A stretch of 64,000 nucleotides of DNA from assembly GCA_030537525.1 (NCBI GenBank), contig JAUNVU010000002.1, positions 35,733 through 99,732 on the forward strand, given 5' to 3'. The notes under the pieces were generated by a model. It was not told the origin of the DNA and made no database searches. It saw only the letters and a list, made by a program, of their open reading frames with translations. Source of the stretch: Eubacteriales bacterium (GTDB taxonomy: Bacteria; Bacillota; Clostridia; Saccharofermentanales; DTU023). Below are positions 23,944 through 31,448 of the stretch, piece after piece (the first letter of the stretch is position 1; every line of letters begins with the position of its first letter). Made by a program: the position numbers and the translations under genes.

Positions 23944-26565
23944 TTACATTAGTTTTAGGAGTTTCTGCAAGCTCTCCTTGGCGTCACCAAGCAGTAGCTG
24001 GACGTGACCAGCGCCCGTCTTCGCCTCATCGTATAGAGGATTTGGTACGCCTGCGTAGCCTGGCTGCTCATCGAAGTTCATGATGATCAAGTGCTTGGAA
24101 TCGGCAACGGAAAGGACTGGCATGCCATAGATTGGTGTGCCCTCAGCGGTATTGGCCGCGGGGTTAACAACGTCGTTGGCACCGATGATGATGCAGAGAT
24201 CACAGTTCTTGAACTCGGGATCTATTTCTTGCATCTCCTTAAGTTTGTCGTAGGGGACGTCAACCTCTGCTAGGAGTACGTTCATGTGACCTGGCATACG
24301 TCCGGCAACAGGGTGGATGGCGAAGTCGACTTCTTTACCCTGGCCTTCTAATTCGTCCATCAATTGTTTGACAAGAGATTGGGCTTGAGACAAGGCCATG
24401 CCGTAGCCTGGGACGATGATTACCCGCTTAGCTTCTGCTAGCCAGTTTTTAAGCTCTGTATCGCCGTTGGTGGCTTCTGCTGTTGCGGTAACTTTTTCTT
24501 CGCTAGGTTCGGCTTTTGCCTCGCCTGCTTCCCTGTAATCCTTCTTCAGTTCGCGGAGACTGTCCTTGGCGTCACCGAGCATCAGGTGGACCTTGCCTGA
24601 TCCAGACTTGGCTTCTTCATAAAGAGGGTTTGGTACGCCAGCATAGCCAGGTTGCTCGTCGAAGTTACAGATGATGATGTGCTTGGCATCGGCAATGGAG
24701 AGTACGGGCATGCCGTAGATTGGCGTGCCCTCAGCGGTATTGGCTGCGGGGTTGACTACGTCGTTGGCACCGATGACGAGAACGAGGTCAGTATTCTTGA
24801 ATTCTGGATCGATTTCTGCCATCTCATGTAATTTGTCATATGGAACGTCGACTTCAGCTAGGAGCACGTTCATATGGCCTGGCATCCGGCCGGCTACTGG
24901 GTGAATGGCAAACTCAACTTCCTTACCATCTTGCTCTAGTTCATCGGCGATCTCTTTGACCACGGATTGAGCCTGAGATAAGGCCATGCCGTAACCTGGG
25001 ACAATAATGATTTTCTGGGCGTCTCTGAGACAGCGTCCAGGACCTGCCGCAGTTTCTGTGGCCTCTGTATTAGTTGTAGCTGATGCAGCTTCACCAGCTG
25101 AGTCGGCAGCTCTAAATTCTTGACGAAGTTTCTGTAAGCTCTCTTTCGCATCGCCGAGGATTAAGTGGACATGGTCACCTTCCTTGGCTTCTGCATATAG
25201 CGGGTTAGGTACACCAGCGTAACCTGGTTGCTCGTCATAGTTACAGATGATGATGTGCTTGGCATCGGCGATGGAGAGGACTGGCATACCGTAGATTGGT
25301 GTGCCTTCTGCAGTATTGGCGGCGGGGTTTACAACGTCGTTGGCGCCAATTACTAGAACTAGGTCAGTATTCTGGAAGTCACCGTCAATATTATCCATCT
25401 CGTAGAGTTGGTCATAGGGAATATCGACTTCTGCCAGCAGCACGTTCATGTGACCAGGCATACGACCAGCCACTGGGTGGATGGCGAAGCGGACTTCTTT
25501 ACCTTCGCTACTGAATTCATCTGCTAGCTGCTTGACTGCGGACTGAGCTTGTGAGAGAGCCATACCATAGCCTGGAACGATGATGACCTGCTTAGCTTGG
25601 CGCATAATTTCACCAATAGAGAGGGCTTCAGGAACGTCCTGGGTTTTTGCCTCTTCTGCTATTGGCTTGGGAGCTTCGCTAGGGGTTGGAGCTGGCTTCG
25701 CTGCTTGGGGAGCGGAGGTCTTGCCGAGCAAGATATCCAGCAAGTGGCGATTCATGGAGCGACACATGATCTGGGTTAAGAGTAGACCAGAAGCACCAAC
25801 GATGCCGCCGACTGCGACCAAGAGGAGGTCGCCAATCGCCATACCGGCAATTGAGCCAGCGACGCCTGAGAAGGAGTTTAAGAGTGAAATCGTGATCGGC
25901 ATATCGGCGCCGCCAACGCGGATGGCGAAGATATAGCCAAAGAGATTGCTAAAGAGCACTGCGAGAATGATCAAAATAGTTTTAGCGATGCCCGTCTCGA
26001 ATTGAGGGAGAAGGAAGGCAAAAACCGAGAGTGCCGATAGCAATAGGGTCAGACTGCTCCAGAGCTGGTGCCCAGGCAGGATAACCGGCTTCTGATTCAT
26101 CAGGCGGTGGAGTTTGGCGGCGGCTACAGCGGAGCCAGACCAGGTCAGACCACCGACCATGATGGCCAGGCCTGCAGTAAAGGTTGAGAAGGGATTGAGC
26201 TGCCCTTCTTGGACTACTAGAGTTAAGATACCAGCCAGCATCGAGGCGAGGCCGCCAAAGCCGTTTAAGAGGCCAACCATCTGTGGCATCTGAATCATGG
26301 CGACCTTCTTCGCGAGGTAGAGTCCTAAGAGACAGCCAATTAACATGCCGACCCAGAGTTCGACTACGGTAAAGATATTGAAATACCAAAGAGTTAGAGC
26401 TATGGCTGCCAGCATGGAAGCGGCGCCGAGCAGATTACCGCTGGCTGCCTTCTCAACTTTCGACATTCTGGAGATGCCGACTAGGACTAGAATTGAGAGG
26501 ATGGCAGAAATGCCATAGTAGATAAGTTGACGGGGGTCAGAGCTTAAAGATAATAGGTATACCAT
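23944..26565 (-). CDS. pntB: NAD(P) transhydrogenase subunit beta with three tandem domain III copies
   Basis: 873 residues against about 460 in the family. Residues 1-280 are the membrane domain II (eight or more helices). A Pro/Ala-rich linker follows, then the nucleotide-binding domain III occurs three times: about 316-485, 511-677 and 705-873, joined by 25-35-residue Ala/Glu/Thr-rich linkers. Each copy has VPGYGMALSQAQ, HPVAGRMPGHMNVLLAE, GANDVVNPAANTAEGTP, YGMPVLS and GYAGVPNPLY. The Lys-Arg-Ser motif that contacts the NADP 2'-phosphate in characterised enzymes is N442-Y-D, N634-F-D and N830-F-D. The enzyme normally couples hydride transfer between NAD(H) and NADP(H) to proton movement. 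Its cofactor choice is therefore open. The start shares one base with the pntAB stop. Confidence 0.92.
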   Translation of the reverse strand: MVYLLSLSSDPRQLIYYGISAILSILVLVGISRMSKVEKAASGNLLGAASMLAAIALTLWYFNIFTVVELWVGMLIGCLLGLYLAKKVAMIQMPQMVGLLNGFGGLASMLAGILTLVVQEGQLNPFSTFTAGLAIMVGGLTWSGSAVAAAKLHRLMNQKPVILPGHQLWSSLTLLLSALSVFAFLLPQFETGIAKTILIILAVLFSNLFGYIFAIRVGGADMPITISLLNSFSGVAGSIAGMAIGDLLLVAVGGIVGASGLLLTQIMCRSMNRHLLDILLGKTSAPQAAKPAPTPSEAPKPIAEEAKTQDVPEALSIGEIMRQAKQVIIVPGYGMALSQAQSAVKQLADEFSSEGKEVRFAIHPVAGRMPGHMNVLLAEVDIPYDQLYEMDNIDGDFQNTDLVLVIGANDVVNPAANTAEGTPIYGMPVLSIADAKHIIICNYDEQPGYAGVPNPLYAEAKEGDHVHLILGDAKESLQKLRQEFRAADSAGEAASATTNTEATETAAGPGRCLRDAQKIIIVPGYGMALSQAQSVVKEIADELEQDGKEVEFAIHPVAGRMPGHMNVLLAEVDVPYDKLHEMAEIDPEFKNTDLVLVIGANDVVNPAANTAEGTPIYGMPVLSIADAKHIIICNFDEQPGYAGVPNPLYEEAKSGSGKVHLMLGDAKDSLRELKKDYREAGEAKAEPSEEKVTATAEATNGDTELKNWLAEAKRVIIVPGYGMALSQAQSLVKQLMDELEGQGKEVDFAIHPVAGRMPGHMNVLLAEVDVPYDKLKEMQEIDPEFKNCDLCIIIGANDVVNPAANTAEGTPIYGMPVLSVADSKHLIIMNFDEQPGYAGVPNPLYDEAKTGAGHVQLLLGDAKESLQKLLKLM
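23947..25620 (-). repeat. Three tandem in-frame copies of the domain III coding unit in pntB
   Basis: Copies lie at about 25620-25111, 25035-24535 and 24453-23947, with a spacing of roughly 576-588 nt between equivalent codons. Long identical protein blocks are shared by all three, such as AIHPVAGRMPGHMNVLLAEV. DNA differs mostly at third positions, so the duplications are not recent assembly artefacts. Confidence 0.9.
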
Positions 26566-26864
26566 TATGCTTCGCCTCCCTTCTCAGTCTTCTTAAACAT
26601 CTTCAGCATGCGATGCGTAACGCCAAAACCACCGACCACATTCAAGGTGGCAAGGATGATGGCAATTATGCCGATCAGCTTCGAGCTGAGGGCCACAGCA
26701 GCTGCGGTAGCCGAAAGACAGCCGAGCAAGGTAACGCCCGAAAAGGCGTTCATTCCGCTCATCAGGGGGGTATGCAGCAAACTTGGAACCTTCGTGATGA
26801 TCTTGTAGCCAAGTAAAGCCGCCGCAATAAAGACTATTAGTAAGATAGCCTGGGTATAAGTCAT
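26565..26864 (-). CDS. pntAB: NAD(P) transhydrogenase subunit alpha, membrane part (PntAB)
   Basis: A 99-residue protein with three to four hydrophobic helices, the N-terminal portion of membrane domain II. Family marks are VPSLLHTPLMSGMNAFSG and NVVGGFGVTHRMLKMFKK. It assembles with PntAA and PntB to form the proton channel. GAGGAGG lies five bases before the ATG. The stop overlaps the pntB ATG. Confidence 0.93.
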   Translation of the reverse strand: MTYTQAILLIVFIAAALLGYKIITKVPSLLHTPLMSGMNAFSGVTLLGCLSATAAAVALSSKLIGIIAIILATLNVVGGFGVTHRMLKMFKKTEKGGEA

Positions 26865-26887
26865 ATCTGCCTCCTCAATTTGAAGAC

Positions 26888-26910
26888 GGAGGCCCGCTTG
26901 GCGGACCTCC
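26888..26910 (-). other. Intercistronic hairpin between pntAA and pntAB
   Basis: A GC-rich 10-bp stem (GGAGGTCCGC / GCGGGCCTCC, one G-U pair) with a 3-nt loop lies in the 72-nt gap. No T-run follows. It probably adjusts mRNA stability or expression ratio between the soluble and membrane subunits. Confidence 0.5.
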
Positions 26911-26936
26911 GGCCATGATAATTAATTTTCTCTATT

Positions 26937-28094
26937 CTATAGGCCCATGGCCTTGCGTGCTCCCTTATGCACTACCTCGCCATTATGGGTTGTCAGAGAC
27001 TTCGCAATGATTTCATCGCTCATATCGAGTTCAATCTTGTCATCCTTGATTAGGTACTTGACGAAGTTTGCAACGTTTTGCGCAAACATCCAGGTGGCAC
27101 TGGTTGGCAGCATGCCTGGAATATTCTTAATACCGACTAAGGTGACGCGATGCTTGTCCTCGACTGTACCTGCTGGGGTAATTGCGCAGTTGCCGCCTTG
27201 GTCAATTGAGATATCGACAATGACGGATCCTGGCTTCATACTCTTGACCATTTCCTCTGTGATGAGGACGGGTGCCTCTTCACCTGGTACTAGGGCCGAG
27301 CAGAAAATAATGTCCATTTCGGGAACGACCTCAGCGAGGACCTGACGCTCTTTCTCCAGCAGCTCAGGCGAGAGGGCAAGGGCGTAGCCGCCTTCACCGA
27401 CTGCGGCTTCTTGTGGAATGCCAAGCTCGATGATCTTGGCACCGAGAGAGCCCGCTTGCTCAGCGGCGTCTGGACGGATATCAGCGGCGTGGACAACTGC
27501 GCCGAGGCGCTTGGCTGTGGCTATGGCCTGGAGGCCGCCAACGCCAGAGCCGATGACCAGGACATTGACTGGCTTGATCATGCCGACTGCTGAGAAGATC
27601 TGTGGCATGAAGCGTGGTAGGTAGTTACCCGCGAGCATGATGCCCTTATAGCCTGCGCAGGTTGACATTGAAGTCAGGGCGTCGAGGTTCTGCGCACGAG
27701 AAATTCGGGGAATGCCGTCAAGGGTCAAAGATATGACACCCTGTTTGGCGAGCATCTTGACCATTTCATGATTGACAGGAGCTGCGGGATGAATGAAGGT
27801 GATCAGATATTGACCTTCGTGCATCATCTCGACTTCATGCTTGCCCTTGTCGTGGTTGAATAAAGGTTCTTTGACCTTGAGAATGAGGTCGGCGCGCTCA
27901 TACACCTCAGCGGGATCGTCGACGATCTCTGCACCAGCGGCAGCGTAATCCTCATTGTGGTAGAAGGAACCTTCACCAGCGTTGTTCTCGATCAGGACCT
28001 TAAGGCCCATCTCGACCATTTGTTTTACGGTATCTGGGGAAGCAGCAACACGAGCCTCCGATGGCATAATTTCCTTAGGAACTCCAATAATCAT
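26937..28094 (-). CDS. pntAA: NAD(P) transhydrogenase subunit alpha, NAD-binding domain I (PntAA)
   Basis: 385 residues from the ATG at 28094, which has GGAGG five bases upstream; a TTG 12 nt earlier is rejected because it would place the ribosome site inside the gene. It is the alanine-dehydrogenase-like domain I that binds NAD(H). MIIGVPKEI and EARVAASPDTV open the protein. The RQD loop residues in PRISRAQNLDALTSM are intact. The Rossmann fingerprint VIGSGVGGLQAIATAKRLG ends in HAADIRP, and KPGSVIVDISIDQGGN follows. The hydride-donating side of the enzyme therefore looks normal, in contrast to PntB. Confidence 0.93.
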   Translation of the reverse strand: MIIGVPKEIMPSEARVAASPDTVKQMVEMGLKVLIENNAGEGSFYHNEDYAAAGAEIVDDPAEVYERADLILKVKEPLFNHDKGKHEVEMMHEGQYLITFIHPAAPVNHEMVKMLAKQGVISLTLDGIPRISRAQNLDALTSMSTCAGYKGIMLAGNYLPRFMPQIFSAVGMIKPVNVLVIGSGVGGLQAIATAKRLGAVVHAADIRPDAAEQAGSLGAKIIELGIPQEAAVGEGGYALALSPELLEKERQVLAEVVPEMDIIFCSALVPGEEAPVLITEEMVKSMKPGSVIVDISIDQGGNCAITPAGTVEDKHRVTLVGIKNIPGMLPTSATWMFAQNVANFVKYLIKDDKIELDMSDEIIAKSLTTHNGEVVHKGARKAMGL

Positions 28095-28120
28095 AGTTAC
28101 CTCCAAATAAAGACGTATGC

Positions 28121-28138
28121 TTGTGCATATTCTAACAA
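28121..28138. promoter_or_regulatory. Rex-like operator overlapping the pnt promoter
   Basis: TTGTGCATATTCTAACAA matches the Firmicute Rex consensus TTGTTAA-N4-TTAACAA closely: its conserved TTGT and ACAA ends are 18 nt apart with two differences from the TTGT(T/G)AA half-sites. It covers the -10 element. Rex is a repressor released by high NADH/NAD+, a fitting regulator for transhydrogenase. Confidence 0.5.
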
Positions 28139-28157
28139 GAAAGAAAGTGCTTGTGAA
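28129..28157 (-). promoter_or_regulatory. Promoter of the pntAA-pntAB-pntB operon
   Basis: On the minus strand TTCACA (28152-28157) and TAGAAT (28129-28134) are spaced by 17 nt, with the predicted start near 28122 and a leader of about 28 nt carrying GGAGG. CACAAGCA occurs twice, 30 bp apart, once at the -35 and once at the start site. Confidence 0.65.
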
Positions 28158-28273
28158 GACTGCAGTAGAAATGCCTAAAATATAGCTGGTAAATTTGTCG
28201 AAAAGAACAAAAAGAGCAGAGAATAAGCATTTTTGAAATTAAATTTTTTTGCTTAAAGCACTTACTATAGAGC

Positions 28274-28283
28274 GCTTGCAAGC
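28274..28283. promoter_or_regulatory. Palindrome in the divergent pntAA / oxidoreductase gap
   Basis: GCTTGCAAGC is a perfect 10-bp palindrome in the 288-nt AT-rich divergent region. Nothing else is clear in this gap apart from the pnt promoter. Confidence 0.25.
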
Positions 28284-28382
28284 AAGATAAGCAGAATAAA
28301 TAATTATATCAGAGAATATATATACATATAAAACAGCTAGGGGCTAGACAAATGCGCAATCGCTATTTAATCTCAATGCAAG

Positions 28383-29483
28383 ATGGATAGTAAACAGAAT
28401 GAAATTAATGTTGTTTTATTTGGCTGTGGACGAGCTGGTCAGAAGCACTTGCAGGCGATCAAGTTGCAAAGCAGCTTGGGACGACTTCGGCTGCTTGCTG
28501 TTGTCGATCCCAAATTAGGAAGAACAGAAATCTCAGGTGTACCAGTCTATAAGGAGATGGAGGAGCTTCTCGCAGCTCAGGGGACTAGACTGTTTGGCCA
28601 AGATTTCGCAAGTCTGCCTTCTGCTCGTCCGATATTTGCCTATGCCACACCTGCGGGAAACCACCCGACAGAGCTTGTGCAGGCGATTAGTTACGGGGCG
28701 CACGTCTTCATGGAGAAGCCAGTGGCGCTCACTGTTGAAGATGCAATTAAGCTCCAGAAGCTGAGTGCAGAGGCCAAGCAGCAGGGGCTGAAAATTGTCG
28801 TAGGTCATGTCTACCGCTACTTGCCCCCATTCCCCGCGCTAGCAGAAGACCTTCATAGAGGACTCTATGGCGCGCCCATTCTGGCGGAGGTCAAGATTCA
28901 CTGGGGTCATGATGCCAGCTATTATGCACCGGCTTGGCGTGGCAAGATCTTAAGTGATGGCGGTGCGGTTTTAAATCAAGGTATTCATGGCTTGGATCTG
29001 GCAAATTGGCTTTTAGGCGGCGGCATGGCTACCTTAGAAGCGGGTTTGAATGCCAATTTAAAGCACGATATTGAGGCGGAAGACTATGCTGCCGGAACCT
29101 ATCGCGTGAGAAGTCAAGCTATTATGAACTTTTCTAGCACGACCATAACTGATCCCAGACAGCATAGTGCCGAGATATTTTTACTATATGAAGGCTTGCA
29201 GATGAAGCTGAGGTTTGCGAAGGGAAAATTGCCCTATCTGACAATTAGAGATAGTTCTGCTAGCTCGCGGCTTTTGCCATATCTCAAGCGAAGTTACGAA
29301 AAATATTTGACGGGTATAGGCGCTAAATGGCCAGCTTATCTCAAGAATTGGCACAACTTCCCCTATGCGGATCTCTGGGCTGCGATTGTGGAGGATAGGG
29401 ATTGCTTGGCCTCGTTGGATATTGGTATTGAGGCCGTCTTAAATTGCCTTCAGCTTGCGAAACCTAGTTCCCAAAATTCATAA
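28383..29483 (+). CDS. Gfo/Idh/MocA-family oxidoreductase
   Basis: 366 residues. The N-terminal Rossmann fold has VVLFGCGRAGQKHLQAI, the TPAGNHPTELVQA turn and the signature MEKPVALTVEDA. The C-terminal sheet domain has GGAVLNQGIHGLDLANWLL. These NAD(P)-dependent enzymes oxidise or reduce sugars, inositols or related polyols. The substrate is not readable. The ATG has no strong ribosome-binding site, so the start is slightly uncertain. Its 3' end overlaps the convergent CAP lipoprotein gene by 20 nt. Confidence 0.86.
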   Translation: MDSKQNEINVVLFGCGRAGQKHLQAIKLQSSLGRLRLLAVVDPKLGRTEISGVPVYKEMEELLAAQGTRLFGQDFASLPSARPIFAYATPAGNHPTELVQAISYGAHVFMEKPVALTVEDAIKLQKLSAEAKQQGLKIVVGHVYRYLPPFPALAEDLHRGLYGAPILAEVKIHWGHDASYYAPAWRGKILSDGGAVLNQGIHGLDLANWLLGGGMATLEAGLNANLKHDIEAEDYAAGTYRVRSQAIMNFSSTTITDPRQHSAEIFLLYEGLQMKLRFAKGKLPYLTIRDSSASSRLLPYLKRSYEKYLTGIGAKWPAYLKNWHNFPYADLWAAIVEDRDCLASLDIGIEAVLNCLQLAKPSSQNS

Positions 29484-30519
29484 CGACATATTCTCTATTA
29501 TCTACGGGATCGTAGTAGAGGGCGATGCCAACTCTGGTGAAATTTGGATTTACCATGGTCTGGTAGTGAGGCGGTGAATTCATAAAAGCCGTGTAGATCT
29601 GCTCTGGAGTCTTGGTCCCCGTGGTGAAGAAGCCAGTGTTTTCGGCCAAGCCTGAATTAGCTCCATAAACGGAGGCGATCCAGGTCAAGGCGAAGACGCC
29701 GTAATGATTATGGCCTGTGGCATCGCTGGAATTACGATATGAGTTGCCAACCGCTGGGGCGCGAACTAAGGCGATTTCCTGCATGACGGCGTCATTGACC
29801 AGGGCGTGGATACCCATGGATTGACGATATTGGTTCAAGAGGGCAATGATTGTCATGGCTCCCTGGTAAGTGTCGTGGATGCCGGCAGCACCTTCGCTAG
29901 AGACGCCGACTTGGGAAGTGGAGTTGCTCTGAGCCTGGGCAACTGCCTGTTGAGCTTGCTGTAATCTAGCTGCTGCTGCGGCTGCTTCGGCTTGTGCTTG
30001 GGCAGCAGCGGCTGCGGCGGCTTCGAGTTCGGCCTGATAGGCCTGGTCTTCAAGCTCGTGGTGGAAGCGCTGTACATATGCGGAATTGTATTTGGGACCT
30101 TGTGAAAACTGCTTCAGAGAAGTGACTGATTTGATATTTGGCTCGCCATCGCCTTGGATGATTACAGCAGACTGGCCCTGGCCGTCGACATCTACTTCAC
30201 GATCACCGACTTGGGCTTCAACATCACTATCTTCAGTGGTCTCTTCTGTCTCCTCGCTCTTATCTTCTGAGCTCAAATCCTCGCTTTCAGCTGGGGTCTC
30301 GGCTGAAGTTTCGGAAGGGGCTTCAGCGCTGCTTGTGGCCTCTGTCTCCTTAACTGTTTGAGGATTGAGTTTGGCTTCAGGTTCAGACTTCACACAGGCT
30401 GTAAAACCCATTAGTAGAGAGGCTGACAGTAGCCCTGCAAGTAGGCGCTGGAACATGGCGCTACTCGCTTTCAACTGTTTTTTAAAATTTGTATCGAAAT
30501 GTTCTAAGTTCGTAATCAT
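29464..30519 (-). CDS. CAP (SCP/PR1)-domain lipoprotein
   Basis: 351 residues. A long n-region precedes a hydrophobic stretch ending in a lipobox-like GFTAC with Cys42. An acidic Ser/Glu/Thr-rich spacer (about 45-105) follows, then a striking Ala/Gln/Glu run (about 160-200) likely to be a coiled coil. The CAP domain (about 220-351) contains LLNQYRQSMGIHAL, the metal-site histidine in GHNHYGV, FMNSPPHYQTMVNPNFTRVGIA and VVMNFG. AAGGGG five bases before the first ATG supports this start over an internal ATG. Bacterial CAP proteins are cell-surface proteins of mostly unknown role; a second one is at 56750. Confidence 0.85.
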   Translation of the reverse strand: MITNLEHFDTNFKKQLKASSAMFQRLLAGLLSASLLMGFTACVKSEPEAKLNPQTVKETEATSSAEAPSETSAETPAESEDLSSEDKSEETEETTEDSDVEAQVGDREVDVDGQGQSAVIIQGDGEPNIKSVTSLKQFSQGPKYNSAYVQRFHHELEDQAYQAELEAAAAAAAQAQAEAAAAAARLQQAQQAVAQAQSNSTSQVGVSSEGAAGIHDTYQGAMTIIALLNQYRQSMGIHALVNDAVMQEIALVRAPAVGNSYRNSSDATGHNHYGVFALTWIASVYGANSGLAENTGFFTTGTKTPEQIYTAFMNSPPHYQTMVNPNFTRVGIALYYDPVDNREYVVMNFGN

Positions 30520-30580
30520 CTTGACCCCTTAAAATCTATCGCAATTGCAGGGATAATTATAGCACTAACTGAGCTTTGTA

Positions 30581-30609
30581 TTGAAAGGAAGTAAGTTGGC
30601 AGTTATTAT
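30581..30609 (+). promoter_or_regulatory. Promoter of tRNA-Arg
   Basis: TTGAAA (30581-30586) and TATTAT (30604-30609) with a 17-nt spacer end 10 nt before the tRNA. Confidence 0.75.
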
Positions 30610-30619
30610 AGTCTAGCCT

Positions 30620-30696
30620 GATCCCGTAGCTCAGCTGGATAGAGCGTCAGTCTCCTAAACTGCAGGCCGGCGGTTCGAATCCGCCCGGGATCACCA
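30620..30696 (+). tRNA. tRNA-Arg (anticodon CCT)
   Basis: The acceptor stem GATCCCG pairs with CGGGATC, the D-stem is GCTC/GAGC and the anticodon loop CTCCTAA gives CCT (Arg, codon AGG). The T-arm is GGCGG-TTCGAAT-CCGCC and the CCA end is encoded. The outermost pair of the anticodon stem (T-C) is mismatched; the rest is regular. Confidence 0.93.
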
Positions 30697-30704
30697 GATT
30701 GAAG

Positions 30705-30734
30705 CCCTAGAGCCTCAGCGGTTCTAGGGTTTTT
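30705..30734 (+). terminator. Terminator of tRNA-Arg
   Basis: Stem CCCTAGAGCC / GGTTCTAGGG (one G-U pair) with a 5-nt loop and five T residues. The stem resembles the duplicated terminator at 7479 and 10748 but is not identical. Confidence 0.85.
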
Positions 30735-30800
30735 GCTTTTTTAATCTATCTGTAGCTCTCGGTTTTGTGGAAGTCATTATGACACAGGACAAGGCTTAGC

Positions 30801-30860
30801 CTTGCAGTAAATCGCTTAGCTTTGCAGTAAAACGGCTGGGTTTGCAGTAAATCGGCCTAT
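30801..30860. repeat. Three 20-bp iteron-like direct repeats
   Basis: TTGCAGTAA occurs at 30802, 30822 and 30842, exactly 20 bp apart, inside longer units of the form TTTGCAGTAAA(T/A)CGGC. They lie 105 nt before a small HTH regulator gene, in a 258-nt stretch (30697-30954) that has no protein gene. Confidence 0.75.
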
Positions 30861-30891
30861 TTATGTTTAATAAAGGCAAAATTCATGATAA

Positions 30892-30906
30892 CGTGAAAAT
30901 ATCACG
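30892..30906. promoter_or_regulatory. Putative operator of the HTH regulator
   Basis: CGTGA-AAATA-TCACG is a perfect 5-bp inverted repeat 49 nt before the HTH gene start, placed where an autorepressor would bind. Confidence 0.35.
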
Positions 30907-30954
30907 AATAAATGACAAAATTTAACAAGAAATAGTGAGTGAGAGGCAAACCTA

Positions 30955-31155
30955 ATGGCCGTTTGTTATGACAAACTAATGCACCTGTTAATTGATCGTC
31001 GGATAAGTCATCCTGAGTTAGCTGAGAAGGCTGGTTTTTCAGGCAATGTAATGACTAAAATCAGACGCAATCAAGGCATTTCTCTAGAAAGTATTGAGAA
31101 GATATGTCGAGCGCTAGATTGTACTGTAGATGATATTTTGGAGTTTATTGATTGA
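30955..31155 (+). CDS. Small Cro/CI-type helix-turn-helix regulator
   Basis: 66 residues, essentially one XRE-like HTH domain: LMHLLIDRRISHPELAEKAG as the first helices, MTKIRRNQGISLESIEKICR as the recognition part and ALDCTVDDILEFID as the typical end of the HTH_26/YozG type. GAGAGG lies eight bases before the ATG. Such solo regulators are common at the edge of mobile or defence regions. The iteron-like repeats and a palindrome lie just upstream. Target genes are unknown. Confidence 0.85.
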   Translation: MAVCYDKLMHLLIDRRISHPELAEKAGFSGNVMTKIRRNQGISLESIEKICRALDCTVDDILEFID

Positions 31156-31205
31156 AAATTTCAAAAGATAAGTAGCAATAGAAGGATGCTGGGCAAAACG
31201 ATGAC

Positions 31206-31388
31206 TTGATAGATGAATTCATAAACCTAGCGATGAGGTATCTTGTCAATACAACTATAGAACTTAGCTCTACTGTAATCGATATAATAAATTGTGATGG
31301 TGAACAAGATCATATCTTGGAGTTAGAAGTTAAGCCTTCATGTAATCGAGTAATCGAATCAGATGACCATGAAGTTTACCTTATTTGA
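31206..31388 (+). CDS. Doubtful small open reading frame
   Basis: A 60-residue acidic reading frame from a TTG without a convincing ribosome-binding site, beginning MIDEFINLAMRYLVNT. No family is recognised. The frame is open back to 31182 without a usable start, so it may be the 3' remnant of a lost gene next to the HTH regulator. The rest of 31156-31448 shows nothing else. Confidence 0.2.
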   Translation: MIDEFINLAMRYLVNTTIELSSTVIDIINCDGEQDHILELEVKPSCNRVIESDDHEVYLI

Positions 31389-31448
31389 TGACGACCTTGC
31401 GCCTTCTCGGGCTTAAGCTTAAAAATTAAAAGATAATTGGAGATAAAG

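Noticed and set aside
30801..30860. CRISPR array
   Set aside because: Only three short repeats at a 20-bp step, with no spacer-length unique sequences and no cas genes.
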